Assembly (NCBI RefSeq): GCF_030385785.1
Contig: NZ_JAUEDK010000021.1
Location: 18,451 to 82,450 of the forward strand
Source of the DNA: Crenobacter oryzisoli
GTDB lineage: Bacteria; Pseudomonadota; Gammaproteobacteria; Burkholderiales; Chromobacteriaceae
Reading direction: 5' to 3'
DNA: 64,000 nt
The translations under genes were made by a program, and so were the position numbers. Positions 37,369 to 47,764 of the stretch are shown here, one piece after another. Below the pieces are notes generated by a model. It had not been told where the DNA came from. It saw only the letters and a list, made by a program, of their open reading frames with translations, and made no database searches. The first letter of the stretch is position 1; every line of letters begins with the position of its first letter.

Positions 37369-37985
37369 CAGCCGGCTCCGGCCGGGTGCGCCGGCAATAT
37401 GGTCAGGTCGGCCCATCCCGAGGACAGCGCCCAGTCGGACGAGCCGAGCGCGTTGAACTGGAACGGCTTGGGCAGCTCGCCGAAGTCGAGCATCAGCCTC
37501 ACCCGGCCGGCGACGTCGCCGGGCTTCAGGCCATCGAGCGTGCCCGAATCGAGCACCCGCCAACCGGTGATCGCACCGGTGGCGTTGAGCGCCTCGTTCA
37601 GCGTTGCGTAGTGATTGGCGAGGCTGCCGATCGAGACGCGATAGCGATTGGTCAGGCTGTGGTAACTGAGCTTGAAGTCGATCGAAGCGGTCGGATCGAA
37701 CCAGCTGCCGAGTTTCAGCCGGTAGGCAGTGAGGCGTGGACGGGTCAGCTCGAACTCGAGCCGGAAATTCAACACCACGCCCTGCGCAAGCGCCTGAGAC
37801 AGGGTGGCAGGCAGGCGCAGCCCGAAGCGGGTGCTCAGCGACAGCTGACCGTCGCTGGTCATCTCGGCCTCGGCGCGGCGCACCTCGATCGACTCGGCAC
37901 GGCTAATCAGCGGCACCAACGCCAGCCCGACCAGCAGGACGAGCAGGTTAATGCTTTTCAAGCAGCGCGTAATAAAAGCCGTCAT
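37368..37985 (-). CDS. DUF4390 protein, periplasmic
   Basis: A 205-residue protein with an N-terminal export signal (about 9-27, LKSINLLVLLVGLALVPL) and a soluble beta-rich domain with SLSTRFGLRLPATLSQAL, VVLNFRLEFELTRPR, and YHSLTNRYRVS, the DUF4390 pattern. The ATG at 37985 lies inside the end of rsmB and overlaps it by 38 bases; a TTG at residue 9 is another possible start. The gene is regularly found between rsmB and ntrY in betaproteobacteria, suggesting a role in envelope signalling with NtrYX, but no function is established. Confidence 0.85.
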   Translation of the reverse strand: MTAFITRCLKSINLLVLLVGLALVPLISRAESIEVRRAEAEMTSDGQLSLSTRFGLRLPATLSQALAQGVVLNFRLEFELTRPRLTAYRLKLGSWFDPTASIDFKLSYHSLTNRYRVSIGSLANHYATLNEALNATGAITGWRVLDSGTLDGLKPGDVAGRVRLMLDFGELPKPFQFNALGSSDWALSSGWADLTILPAHPAGAG

Positions 37986-39198
37986 GACGATCGCATGGCA
38001 ATAGCTGCTCATCGCCGGAACAGGTCGCATCGGGATGACGGACCAGGAAGGCATCGAGCTGCTTACGGTTCTCTTCAGGGAAAATCGAACAGGTAGCGTA
38101 AAGCATTTTGCCGCCCGAAGCGAGCAAGGGCCACAGCGCGTCGAGCATTGCCGCCTGTTGACGCGCCAGTTCGGCGAAGTCGCCGGGGCGGCGCAGCCAC
38201 TTGATGTCCGGATGGCGACGCACCACGCCGCTGGCCGAACACGGCACATCGGCGAGGATGCGGTCGAATGGCACGCCGTCCCACCAGGTCTCCGGCTTGG
38301 CCGCGTCACCCTGGCGCACGTCGGCGCTCAGGCCAATGCGGGACAGGTTGTCGCTGACCCGTTCTAGCCGCGCCGCATCGACGTCGAGCGCAGTCAGGCT
38401 CACGTCGGCACTCTCGAGGATGTGGCCGGTCTTGCCGCCCGGCGCTGCGCAGGCGTCGAGCACGCGCTGGCCATCGGCAAGATCGAGGCGGCGGGCCGCC
38501 TGCTGCGCGCCCCAGTCCTGCACCGACACCTTCCCCTCGGCAAAGCCCGGCAGCTCGCGCACATTGCAGGGCTTGGCGAGCAGCACCGCGCTGTCGTCGA
38601 GCGCCTCGGCGACGATGCCCTGTTCGGCCAAGCTGGCGATATAGCCGGCGGCATTGTCGTGGCGGCGGTTGACGCGCAAGGTCATCGGCGGATGCGCGTT
38701 GCTCGCCGCGATCACCGACTGCCAATCGTTCGGATAGGCAGCCTTCAGCCGGTCTACCCACCAGCGCGGGTGGTTGCTGGCGGCTTCCGCATCGCGCGCC
38801 GCGGCGGCGGCGAGCTCGCTCTGCTGGCGCTGGAAGTTGCGCAGCACGCCGTTGACCAGGCTCTTGAACTTGCCGCGCGCCAGCTTCTCCGCCTCGCGCA
38901 CCGCATTGTCGACCACTGCGTACGGTGCGGCGCGGGTGTGCGCCAGCTGGTACAGCGCCACCAAGAGCAGCCGCTCGATTGCCGGCTCGGGCAGCGGTCG
39001 CGGCACGAGCTTGCGCAGCCAGAATTTCAGCTCGGCCAGATGCCGCACGCTGCCGTAGGCGATGTCCTGCAACGCGCCGCGGTTGCTCGGCGACAAGTCG
39101 CCTGCGCGGCGAAAGGCGGCGTCGAGCGCCTCGGTCAGGGTGCGCCCCTCGTCGATGCGGCCGAGGATGTCGGCGGCCAACGACTGAATGCTTGCCAT
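37948..39198 (-). CDS. rsmB: 16S rRNA (cytosine-967-C5)-methyltransferase RsmB
   Basis: A 416-residue protein. An N-terminal NusB-like RNA-binding domain covers about 1-145 (RAALYQLAHTRAAPYAVVDNAV style helices), followed by a PUA-like link and the SAM methyltransferase domain: DACAAPGGKTGHIL (SAM loop), ALDVDAARLERV, ILADVPCSASGVVRRHPDIKW (first Cys), and YATCSIFPEEN (catalytic Cys). Start at 39198 is supported by MASIQSLAADIL, the domain beginning, and a weak GAGA. It is in the same operon as htpX upstream and the DUF4390 gene downstream. Confidence 0.96.
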   Translation of the reverse strand: MASIQSLAADILGRIDEGRTLTEALDAAFRRAGDLSPSNRGALQDIAYGSVRHLAELKFWLRKLVPRPLPEPAIERLLLVALYQLAHTRAAPYAVVDNAVREAEKLARGKFKSLVNGVLRNFQRQQSELAAAAARDAEAASNHPRWWVDRLKAAYPNDWQSVIAASNAHPPMTLRVNRRHDNAAGYIASLAEQGIVAEALDDSAVLLAKPCNVRELPGFAEGKVSVQDWGAQQAARRLDLADGQRVLDACAAPGGKTGHILESADVSLTALDVDAARLERVSDNLSRIGLSADVRQGDAAKPETWWDGVPFDRILADVPCSASGVVRRHPDIKWLRRPGDFAELARQQAAMLDALWPLLASGGKMLYATCSIFPEENRKQLDAFLVRHPDATCSGDEQLLPCDRHDGFYYALLEKH

Positions 39199-39309
39199 GG
39201 AAAGTCTCGCTAGAAATGCGCCGGCCACAGTCGCTGCCGACTGTGGCCGGTGGTTCGAAAAGGTTGGCCGAATGATAGGCGAGAACCCAGCCGGTGACAA
39301 AAGCCGTCC

Positions 39310-40161
39310 TCAGCCGACGCCGCGCGCGATGTCGTGCAGGCGGGCAATACGCTCGGCCGTCTCGGGGTGGGTACGGAACAGGCCGGCCAAGCCTTCGCCG
39401 GACAGCGGGTTGATGATCATCATCTGTGCGGTCTCCGGATGCGCCTGGGCGGTCGGCATCGCGATGCCCTGCGCGTAGTACTCGATCTTCTGCAGTGCGC
39501 TCGCCAGCGCCAGTGGGTCGCCCGAGATCGCCGCCCCGCCTCGGTCGGCCTCGAATTCGCGCGCGCGCGAAATCGCCATCTGGATCAGACTGGCCGCCAG
39601 CGGCGCCAACAGGCCGACCGCCAGGCGCGGCAGTAGGCCGACCGGCTCACCGTTCTCGTCGCGTCCACCGAACCACATCGCGAAGTTCGCCAGTGCCGAA
39701 ATCGCGCCGGCCATCGTCGCCGACACGGTCGACAGCAGGGTGTCGCGGTGCTGAACGTGTGCGAGCTCGTGCGCCATCACGCCGCGAAGCTCGCGGTAGT
39801 CGAGCATGCGCATGATGCCGGCTGTGGCGGCCACCGCGGCATGCTGCGGGTCGCGGCCGGTGGCGAAGGCGTTCGGCTGCTCCTCGTGGATCACGTAGAC
39901 ACGCGGCATCGGCAAGCCGGCGCGCTGGGCGAGCTCGGCCACCAGGCCGTAGAACTCCGGCGCCGACTGCGCGTCGACTTCTTGCGCGTTGTACATGCGC
40001 AACACCATCTGGTCGGAGTTCCACCACGCCCACACATTCATCGCGCCGCCGAACAGCAGCGCCATCAGCATGCCGCTCTTGCCGCCGATCATGCCGCCGA
40101 TCACCATGAACAGCGCGACGATCGCCGCCATCAACACGCTGGTCTTCAACCAGTTGTCCAT
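39310..40161 (-). CDS. htpX: Membrane metalloprotease HtpX
   Basis: A 283-residue zinc protease. Zinc and catalytic residues lie in [13 protein letters not shown] (HExxH near residue 130) and [10 protein letters not shown] (third ligand). Two N-terminal membrane helices ([17 protein letters not shown] and [18 protein letters not shown]) and further ones near [16 protein letters not shown] fit the family. HtpX degrades damaged inner-membrane proteins with FtsH. GGGAGG nine bases before the ATG. Repeat copy B separates it from fmt. Confidence 0.96.
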   Translation of the reverse strand: MDNWLKTSVLMAAIVALFMVIGGMIGGKSGMLMALLFGGAMNVWAWWNSDQMVLRMYNAQEVDAQSAPEFYGLVAELAQRAGLPMPRVYVIHEEQPNAFATGRDPQHAAVAATAGIMRMLDYRELRGVMAHELAHVQHRDTLLSTVSATMAGAISALANFAMWFGGRDENGEPVGLLPRLAVGLLAPLAASLIQMAISRAREFEADRGGAAISGDPLALASALQKIEYYAQGIAMPTAQAHPETAQMMIINPLSGEGLAGLFRTHPETAERIARLHDIARGVG

Positions 40162-40199
40162 CCGCTGCCTCCCTTGAAAAAGTCTGAATGGCGTCGCCG

Positions 40200-40313
40200 A
40201 GAGCCGTTAACAATACTCAGCGAAGCGGTCCCGGCTAGGCGCGCTGCCGCAGACAGCACAAGTAGTACGGCAAGGCAGCGCAACAACGCCGGGAGAAGTT
40301 TGTTGACCGCTCT
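40200..40313. repeat. Palindromic intergenic repeat, copy B, inside the fmt-htpX interval
   Basis: 114 bp with ends agagccgttaaca (40200-40212) and tgttgaccgctct (40301-40313), one mismatch, and the shared core ctgccgcagacagcacaagtagtacgg (shown here as ctgccgcagacag then cacaagtagtacgg). Its last two bases belong to the TAG stop of fmt. Confidence 0.88.
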
Positions 40314-41232
40314 AGGCGCCGAGCCGGCTGCCGACCAGACCTGGCCGCCCCGCGGCGAAATCGCGCGCTGCCAGGCGCTTGCCACCGGCCGCCTGCAACT
40401 CGGTGACGCGCACCGCGTCGCTGCCGCAAGCCACCACCACGCCGTCCGTGTCGGCCGCCAGCACCTCGCCCGGCTCGCCCTGCCCTGCCACCACCTCGGC
40501 CAGCCACAGCTTCACCGGTTCGCCGGCGAGCACGGTCACCGCGCCCGGCACCGGGTTGAACGCACGGATGCGCCGCGCCAGCTCGTCCGCCGGTTGGTTC
40601 CAATCGAGCTGCGCCTCGGCCTTGGAAAGCTTCTGCGCATAGGTGACGCCCTCTTCCGGCTGCTTCACCGGGGTCAGGCCGTCGAGCTTCGCCAGCGTGT
40701 CGACGATCGCGTGCGCGCCGATTTCGGCCAGCTTGTCGTGCAGGCTGGCACCGGTCTCGTCGGCGGCGATCGCCACCGGGTAGATGGACAGCATGTCGCC
40801 GGTGTCGAGACCGACGTCCATCTGCATGATGGTGATGCCGGTCTCCTTATCGCCCGCCTCGATCGCACGCTGGATCGGCGCGGCGCCACGCCAGCGCGGC
40901 AACAGCGACGCATGGATGTTCAGGCAGCCGCGCGCCGGGATCTCCAGCACTGCGCGCGGCAAAATCAACCCGTAGGCGGCTACCACCATCAGCTCGGCAC
41001 CGATCTCGGCGAGCATAGACTGCGCCTCCTCGGTCTTCAGGCTGAGCGGCTGCTCGACGCGCAGGCCGTGCTCCAGCGCCAGCGCCTTCACCGGGCTTGG
41101 TTTCAGTTTCATGCCACGACCGGCCGGACGGTCGGGCTGGGTCAGCACCAGCGCGATCTCGTGGCCGGCGGCGATCAACGCGGCCAGCGCCTGGGCGGCG
41201 AATTCGGGAGTACCGGCAAAAATCAGCTTCAT
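40312..41232 (-). CDS. fmt: Methionyl-tRNA formyltransferase
   Basis: A 306-residue enzyme that formylates initiator Met-tRNA from 10-formyl-tetrahydrofolate. Signatures: [14 protein letters not shown] at the N-terminus, the formyl-folate motif [18 protein letters not shown] with catalytic Asn and His, and [13 protein letters not shown]. The C-terminal tRNA-binding domain runs from about 205. It follows def by 83 bases in the same operon. Its TAG stop is completed by repeat copy B, which may have trimmed or replaced the original downstream flank. Confidence 0.97.
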   Translation of the reverse strand: MKLIFAGTPEFAAQALAALIAAGHEIALVLTQPDRPAGRGMKLKPSPVKALALEHGLRVEQPLSLKTEEAQSMLAEIGAELMVVAAYGLILPRAVLEIPARGCLNIHASLLPRWRGAAPIQRAIEAGDKETGITIMQMDVGLDTGDMLSIYPVAIAADETGASLHDKLAEIGAHAIVDTLAKLDGLTPVKQPEEGVTYAQKLSKAEAQLDWNQPADELARRIRAFNPVPGAVTVLAGEPVKLWLAEVVAGQGEPGEVLAADTDGVVVACGSDAVRVTELQAAGGKRLAARDFAAGRPGLVGSRLGA

Positions 41233-41254
41233 GAGAGCCCTTTATAAATCAGAA

Positions 41255-41277
41255 GGGGGCAGCACACTGCTGCCCCC
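41255..41277 (-). promoter_or_regulatory. Intercistronic hairpin between def and fmt
   Basis: Stem gggggcagc (41255-41263) with gctgccccc (41269-41277), five-base loop. The minus-strand continuation TTCTGATTTATAAAG is only moderately T-rich, so this is more likely an mRNA stability or processing hairpin than a full terminator. Confidence 0.45.
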
Positions 41278-41315
41278 GAAGGTTCGGCCAAGCCCGGCGC
41301 CTCGGGCGCCCGGGC

Positions 41316-41819
41316 TCAGAGGTTGTTGCGTTCGTGCTTCTTCATCTTGGCCTTGATGCGGTCCTGCTTGAGCCGCGACAGGTACTCGACGAACACATGG
41401 CCATTGAGGTGATCGATCTCGTGCTGCAGGCAGACGGCCAAGAGGCCGTGCGCCTCCACCTCGAACGGCTGGCCGTCGCGGCCCAGCGCGCGCACCTTCA
41501 CGTGCTCGGCGCGGGTCACCTTGTCGTAGATGCCGGGCACCGACAGGCAGCCTTCCTCGTAGACAAGCTCGCCGTCCTTCTCGATGATTTCCGGATTGAC
41601 GAACGCGGCCAGCTCGTTGTGCTCTTCGGACAGGTCGATCACCAGCACGCGCTCATGCACATTGACCTGCGTCGCCGCCAGGCCGATGCCGCGCGCGGCG
41701 TACATGGTCTCGGCCATGTCGTCGATCAGCGTGCGGATACGCTCGTCCACCTCGGCGACCGGCTTGGCCACCTTGTGCAGGCGTTCATCGGGATATTGCA
41801 AAATGTTCAGCAGGGCCAT
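41316..41819 (-). CDS. def: Peptide deformylase
   Basis: A 167-residue metalloenzyme that removes the N-formyl group. All three family motifs are intact: [17 protein letters not shown] (metal Cys), and [12 protein letters not shown] (two metal His and catalytic Glu). The start at 41819 gives [14 protein letters not shown], the normal N-terminus. It is first of the def-fmt-htpX-rsmB block and diverges from dprA, with 214 bases between the starts. Confidence 0.97.
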   Translation of the reverse strand: MALLNILQYPDERLHKVAKPVAEVDERIRTLIDDMAETMYAARGIGLAATQVNVHERVLVIDLSEEHNELAAFVNPEIIEKDGELVYEEGCLSVPGIYDKVTRAEHVKVRALGRDGQPFEVEAHGLLAVCLQHEIDHLNGHVFVEYLSRLKQDRIKAKMKKHERNNL

Positions 41820-41945
41820 GCGCCGTATCGCTCCAGTGGTTGTCGCCTGCCTCCAGGCGTACCGATAGTAATGACAATTGAATAGAATGGCCGACGGGCC
41901 GCGCCGCCAATTGCGGCGCTTCCCGTTTATATTGGGGCATTCTTC

Positions 41946-42050
41946 ATGCGTAAAAGTATTATAACGCCCCTTTTCGCGTTGATCCTCGGCCAAACCGCGC
42001 CGATCGTCGCGATGGCGTATCCACGGAGTAGCGATGTCCACACCGCATGA
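41946..42050 (+). other. 34-codon signal-peptide-like ORF overlapping the dprA start
   Basis: ATG at 41946 opens a 34-codon frame ([20 protein letters not shown], then VAMA and a short tail) that stops 17 bases inside dprA in another frame. The N-terminus looks like an export signal. Many betaproteobacteria have a LysM-domain secreted protein between def and dprA; this could be its decayed 5' end, or a leader peptide. No strong ribosome site is seen. Confidence 0.3.
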
Positions 42051-43128
42051 CTGGCTGACGCTGGCTCTGACCCCCGGGGTCGGACCGGTCGGCTTCCTGA
42101 AACTGATCGAGGCGTTCGGCTCGGCCGCCAGCGCCTGCCGCGCCAGCCGCAGCCAGCTCGAACCACTGATCGGCCGCGAAGCCGCCGACGCGCTGAAGGG
42201 CGATGCCGCCGCCGAATCGGTCACCGCCGCGCTCGCCTGGGCCGAGCAGCCCGGCTGCAGCCTGATGACGCTGCTCGACGACGACTACCCCCCCGATCTG
42301 GCCGCCAGCCACGGCCCGCCGCCGCTGCTGTTCCTACGCGGTCGGCGCGAGTTGTTGGCCCGGCCGATGCTGGCGGTGGTCGGCAGCCGCCATGCCACTC
42401 CGCAGGGCTGCCGCGACGCCGAGGCATTTGCCGCCGGCCTGGCCGGCGCCGGCTACACCGTGGTGTCTGGGCTCGCCGCCGGCGTCGACGCCGCCGCGCA
42501 TCGCGGCGCCCTGGCGCAGCCGGCCAGCACCGTGGCGGTGATCGGCACCGGCATCGACCGCGTCTACCCGGCCGGCAACAAGGTGCTGGCGCAGCAGATC
42601 GCCGAAGCGGGGCTGATCGTGTCCGAATTCGCGCTCGGTATCCGGCCGCTGGCCGGCAACTTCCCGCGCCGCAACCGCATCATCGCGGCACTGACGCGCG
42701 GCTGCCTGGTGGTGGAGGCGAGCGTCGACTCCGGCTCGCTGATCACCGCCCGGCTCGCCGCCGAGGCCGGCCGCGAGGTGCTGGCGATCCCCGGCTCGAT
42801 CCACAATCCGCAGGCGCGCGGCTGTCATCGTCTGCTAAAAGAAGGGGCGAAGTTGGTCGAGACGGTCGACGATGTGCTCGACGAGGTGGGCCGGCCGGCC
42901 GTGCCGAAAGCGGAGCCACGCCGCCGCGCCGCCGCGACCGAGCCGCCCCAGCCGGCCGAAGCGGAGACGCCGCTGCTTGCCGCGCTCGGCTTCGAGCCGG
43001 TCGATGCCGACACCCTGGCCGTGCGCCTCGGGTTGACGGCCCAGCAGGTTTACGCGATGCTGCTTGAGCAGGAACTGGCCGGTCGGGTCGCAAGCCTGCC
43101 CGGTGGCCGCTTCCAGCGCCTTGGCTGA
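42034..43128 (+). CDS. dprA: DNA-processing protein DprA
   Basis: A 364-residue protein that protects incoming single-stranded DNA and loads RecA during natural transformation. The Rossmann-like core has [69 protein letters not shown] (given here in two parts: [10 protein letters not shown] and [11 protein letters not shown]) and [18 protein letters not shown] proline/alanine linker (about 285-312) leads to the C-terminal winged-helix DML1 domain. GGAG precedes the ATG. It heads the dprA-smg segment. Confidence 0.96.
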   Translation: MSTPHDWLTLALTPGVGPVGFLKLIEAFGSAASACRASRSQLEPLIGREAADALKGDAAAESVTAALAWAEQPGCSLMTLLDDDYPPDLAASHGPPPLLFLRGRRELLARPMLAVVGSRHATPQGCRDAEAFAAGLAGAGYTVVSGLAAGVDAAAHRGALAQPASTVAVIGTGIDRVYPAGNKVLAQQIAEAGLIVSEFALGIRPLAGNFPRRNRIIAALTRGCLVVEASVDSGSLITARLAAEAGREVLAIPGSIHNPQARGCHRLLKEGAKLVETVDDVLDEVGRPAVPKAEPRRRAAATEPPQPAEAETPLLAALGFEPVDADTLAVRLGLTAQQVYAMLLEQELAGRVASLPGGRFQRLG

Positions 43129-43161
43129 ACCCAAGCCACCTTTTCCCCGCTGTGAGATCCA

Positions 43162-43620
43162 ATGTTTGACGTATTAGTTTTCCTCCTCGAAGAGTACCAG
43201 GACCTCGACACCTGCCCCGAGCGGGAGGACCTGTCGCGCCACCTGTCGGCCGCCGGCTTCGAAGACGAAGACATCGACGACGCGCTGAACTGGCTCGACA
43301 CGCTGTCCGAGCTGGGCGACGAAGCCTACGCTGGCGCCAACGAGGGCGTCAGCCTGCGCCTGTACGCCGAGTCCGAGATCAAGCGCCTGCCGACTGCGGT
43401 GCGCGGCCTCTTGCAGTTCCTCGAGACCGAGGGCGGCCTGACGCCGGCGCAGCGCGAACTGACCATCGATCGCCTGCTGGCGCTGCCCGACGACGAGATC
43501 ACCGTGCAGGCGGTCAAGCTGGTCGCGCTGATGGTGCTGTGGAGCCAGAAGGCCGAGCTTCCCTTCCTGCTCGGCGAGGACCTCTTGGCGGTGATCCACG
43601 GCGAACCGACCATGCAGTAA
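43162..43620 (+). CDS. smg: Smg family (DUF494) protein
   Basis: A 152-residue acidic protein starting MFDVLVFLLEEYQD, with FEDEDIDDALNWLDTL and ELTIDRLLALPDDEITVQAVKLVALMVLW (quoted as ELTIDRLLALPDDEI and VKLVALMVLW). These match Smg, a small protein of unknown biochemical role found beside dprA and topA in many proteobacteria. It follows dprA by 33 bases and ends in its own terminator. Confidence 0.93.
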   Translation: MFDVLVFLLEEYQDLDTCPEREDLSRHLSAAGFEDEDIDDALNWLDTLSELGDEAYAGANEGVSLRLYAESEIKRLPTAVRGLLQFLETEGGLTPAQRELTIDRLLALPDDEITVQAVKLVALMVLWSQKAELPFLLGEDLLAVIHGEPTMQ

Positions 43621-43750
43621 CGGATACCTGAACAAAAGCCGCGACTGAACGATTGTAATATTCCCTCACAACCCCAAGCTTGCAGGGGGGCGGAGGCTGC
43701 TCTACCATCCCGCCCCATCTGATCCAAGCGGTCAATGACGAACAACCCCG

Positions 43751-43780
43751 ACAAGAGCGCCCCTTGCGCTCTTGTTTTCT
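43751..43780 (+). terminator. Terminator after smg
   Basis: Perfect 10 bp stem acaagagcgc (43751-43760) with gcgctcttgt (43766-43775), followed by ttct on the plus strand. It separates dprA-smg from topA. Confidence 0.8.
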
Positions 43781-43841
43781 TTGACGGATACAGGATGTGT
43801 CAGCCTGCGCACGACGCGCAGGTTCAATGGTGCACGCGGAC

Positions 43842-46157
<2,316 letters not shown>

Positions 46158-46221
46158 GCGCCCTACCCGATCCGGTTTGGCAAACCCTTGATTTTATTTA
46201 CCAAAACTGGGATTCAGCCAC

Positions 46222-46347
46222 TATACTGGGTTCGTGGGGAGTGGTTGGCCCCCTTTGGAAGGTCAGGGTGATCCTGGCCAGTACGGCGCCAAGACGGGCC
46301 GGAATGCCTTCTTAGGCATATCAAACGCCGCTGCAAGGCGGCGTTTG
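46222..46347 (+). ncRNA. Candidate structured RNA between topA and a small membrane-protein gene
   Basis: A TATACT -10 at 46222-46227 is followed by three consecutive hairpins. They are ggtcagg-gtgat-cctggcc (46261-46279), atgcct-tctt-aggcat (46304-46319) and a 10 bp stem caaacgccgc with gcggcgtttg (46322-46331, 46338-46347). A G-rich stem tgggg/cccc lies before them. The last hairpin has no T-tail. The -35 is unclear. No known RNA family is recognised, so it could also be the leader of the gene at 46382. Confidence 0.4.
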
Positions 46348-46381
46348 CTATGGGTGCGCGTCAACGGCGTGCGGTGCCCTA

Positions 46382-46771
46382 ATGAAGATCAACAGCCAAT
46401 CCCTATTCGGCGGAGCAGCGATACTCGCCGTCATTTTCTTCGCCACCGAAGCGTGGCCGCTGTTGGCCGTGGTACTGCTGGTGGTGTTTTGCGGCCTGGT
46501 GGTGGCCGACCGCGAGCAGCTGGCGGTGATCGCACGCGACGCCGATACTGCCGCGATGTTCGTCGACTGCCACAGCCAGCCTTTGTTGTCGCTCGACCAC
46601 TTCCGTGGCCACGAGCTGATCGGTTACCGGTCCGGTTACCCGGTGTACCGCACTTTGGCGGGACGCGGTGCGCACTGGGGGCTGGTCGGCCATGAGGACG
46701 AGGTGGACGAAATGCCGCGCGGCGCCATACGGGTCTTTCCCGGTTTCATCTATCGTCGTCTGGACGACTGA
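46382..46771 (+). CDS. Small membrane-anchored hypothetical protein
   Basis: A 129-residue protein with one or two N-terminal hydrophobic segments (about 8-42, LFGGAAILAVIFFATEAWPLLAVVLLVVF, here cited as LFGGAAILAVIFFA and LLAVVLLVVF) and a cytoplasmic or periplasmic domain with FRGHELIGYRSGYPVYRTL. The end (VFPGFIYRRLDD) suggests a small beta-rich fold. Only a weak ribosome site is visible. A single gene, perhaps linked to the RNA candidate upstream. No named family recognised. Confidence 0.65.
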   Translation: MKINSQSLFGGAAILAVIFFATEAWPLLAVVLLVVFCGLVVADREQLAVIARDADTAAMFVDCHSQPLLSLDHFRGHELIGYRSGYPVYRTLAGRGAHWGLVGHEDEVDEMPRGAIRVFPGFIYRRLDD

Positions 46772-46885
46772 ACGCCCACCCCATAGGCGTTCGGCCAACC
46801 TCCTCTCCCCCGGCTACGGCCGGGGGTATCATTTGTGCCTCTGGACGGACTAAGCTGCCAGCATGTCCTCTCCCGGATCAGCACG

Positions 46886-47179
46886 ATGGCCGACTTCGAC
46901 CGTTTCTACCGTTTCTATCTCGGCGAACATGCCAACCCTATCTGCCGCCGCCTGCACTTTGTCGGCAGCAGCTTGGTGCTCGCCATCTTGCTCGCTGCCC
47001 TGCTGACCCGACACTGGGCGCTACTGTGGCTGGCGCCGCTGGCCGGCTACGGCTTTGCCTGGGTCGGCCATTTCTTCTTCGAGCACAACCGCCCGGCGAC
47101 CTTCCGCCATCCGTGGCTGAGCCTCGCCGCCGACTGGGTGATGTATGGGCAGATGCTGCGCGGCCAGCACTGGCATTGA
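46886..47179 (+). CDS. Mpo1-like/DUF962 membrane protein
   Basis: A 97-residue protein. FDRFYRFYLGEHANPICRRLHFVGS and GYGFAWVGHFFFEHNRPATFRHPWLSL match the DUF962 family, to which yeast 2-hydroxy-fatty-acid dioxygenase Mpo1 belongs; its iron-binding histidines (EH, LH, GHFFFEHN) are kept. Two hydrophobic helices lie between. Bacterial members are untested, so fatty-acid oxidation is inference only. The start at 46886 gives MADFDRFYRF. Repeat copy C begins one base after the stop. Confidence 0.85.
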   Translation: MADFDRFYRFYLGEHANPICRRLHFVGSSLVLAILLAALLTRHWALLWLAPLAGYGFAWVGHFFFEHNRPATFRHPWLSLAADWVMYGQMLRGQHWH

Positions 47180-47290
47180 AGGTCACTAACAAAGCCCTCC
47201 CGGCGTCGTTGCGCTGCCTTGCCGTACAACTTGTACTGTCTGCGGCAGCGCGACTAGCCGGGACCGCTTCGCTGGGCTTTGTTAGCGACT
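47180..47290. repeat. Palindromic intergenic repeat, copy C (opposite orientation)
   Basis: 111 bp with ends ggtcactaacaaagcc (from 47181) and ggctttgttagcgact (to 47290), one or two mismatches. The core ccttgccgtacaacttgtactgtctgcgg is the reverse complement of the copy A core (cited here as ccttgccgtacaac and ttgtactgtctgcgg). It begins one base after the TGA of the DUF962 gene. Confidence 0.88.
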
Positions 47291-47331
47291 TGGGTAGCGC
47301 TTAAATGCCGCCCACGTTGACCGAATCCCGC

Positions 47332-47715
47332 TCAGCCGAACAACACCAGCCCCCACATCGCCGCCAGGTTCACCAAGCCCAGCAGCTGCGCGGCGCTGCC
47401 CAGGTCCTTGGCGCGCTTGGCGAGGGGGTGGCGCTCCAGCGAGATGCGGTCGACCGTCGCCTCGATCGCCGAGTTGAACAGTTCGATCACCAGCGTCGCC
47501 AGCGAACTCGCCACCAGAATCGCGCGCTCGGCGCGGCTGGCATCGATCACGAACACGAGAGGGATCAGGATCGCCGCCAGCAGCAGCAGTTGGCGGAACG
47601 CCGCCTCGTGGCGCAGCGCAGCGGCCAGGCCATCGAGAGAGTAGCCAAGGGCGTTGAAGAGGCGCTTCACGCCGGTCTTGCCCTTGAACGGGCTGGCAGG
47701 GTCGGGAGTGGTCAT
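47332..47715 (-). CDS. dgkA: Diacylglycerol kinase (undecaprenol kinase family)
   Basis: A 127-residue membrane protein with three hydrophobic helices. The family motif is EFNSAIE-like: LVIELFNSAIEATVDRIS with catalytic Glu, preceded by FRQLLLLAAILIPLVF. DgkA recycles diacylglycerol released by periplasmic glucan and LPS modification. It is the last gene of the gshA-gshB-apbE-dgkA minus-strand run, 49 bases after apbE. Confidence 0.95.
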   Translation of the reverse strand: MTTPDPASPFKGKTGVKRLFNALGYSLDGLAAALRHEAAFRQLLLLAAILIPLVFVIDASRAERAILVASSLATLVIELFNSAIEATVDRISLERHPLAKRAKDLGSAAQLLGLVNLAAMWGLVLFG

Positions 47716-47764
47716 CGCAGGTGGGCTCGGCCCGGACAGTTACGGAAAGCGGACAAGGATAGAA

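Noticed and set aside
41255..41277. The hairpin between def and fmt as a full terminator
   Set aside because: The T content after the stem is low and def-fmt are normally co-transcribed, so I list it only as a regulatory hairpin.
46322..46347. The 10 bp hairpin as a terminator of topA
   Set aside because: It is 165 bases from the stop and lacks a T-tail on the plus strand, so it is better treated as part of a structured RNA or leader.
47181..47290. Reading repeat copies as small genes (recurring LVLSAAARLAGTA peptide)
   Set aside because: The same peptide appears wherever a repeat occurs because it is a translation of the repeat; there is no start context.
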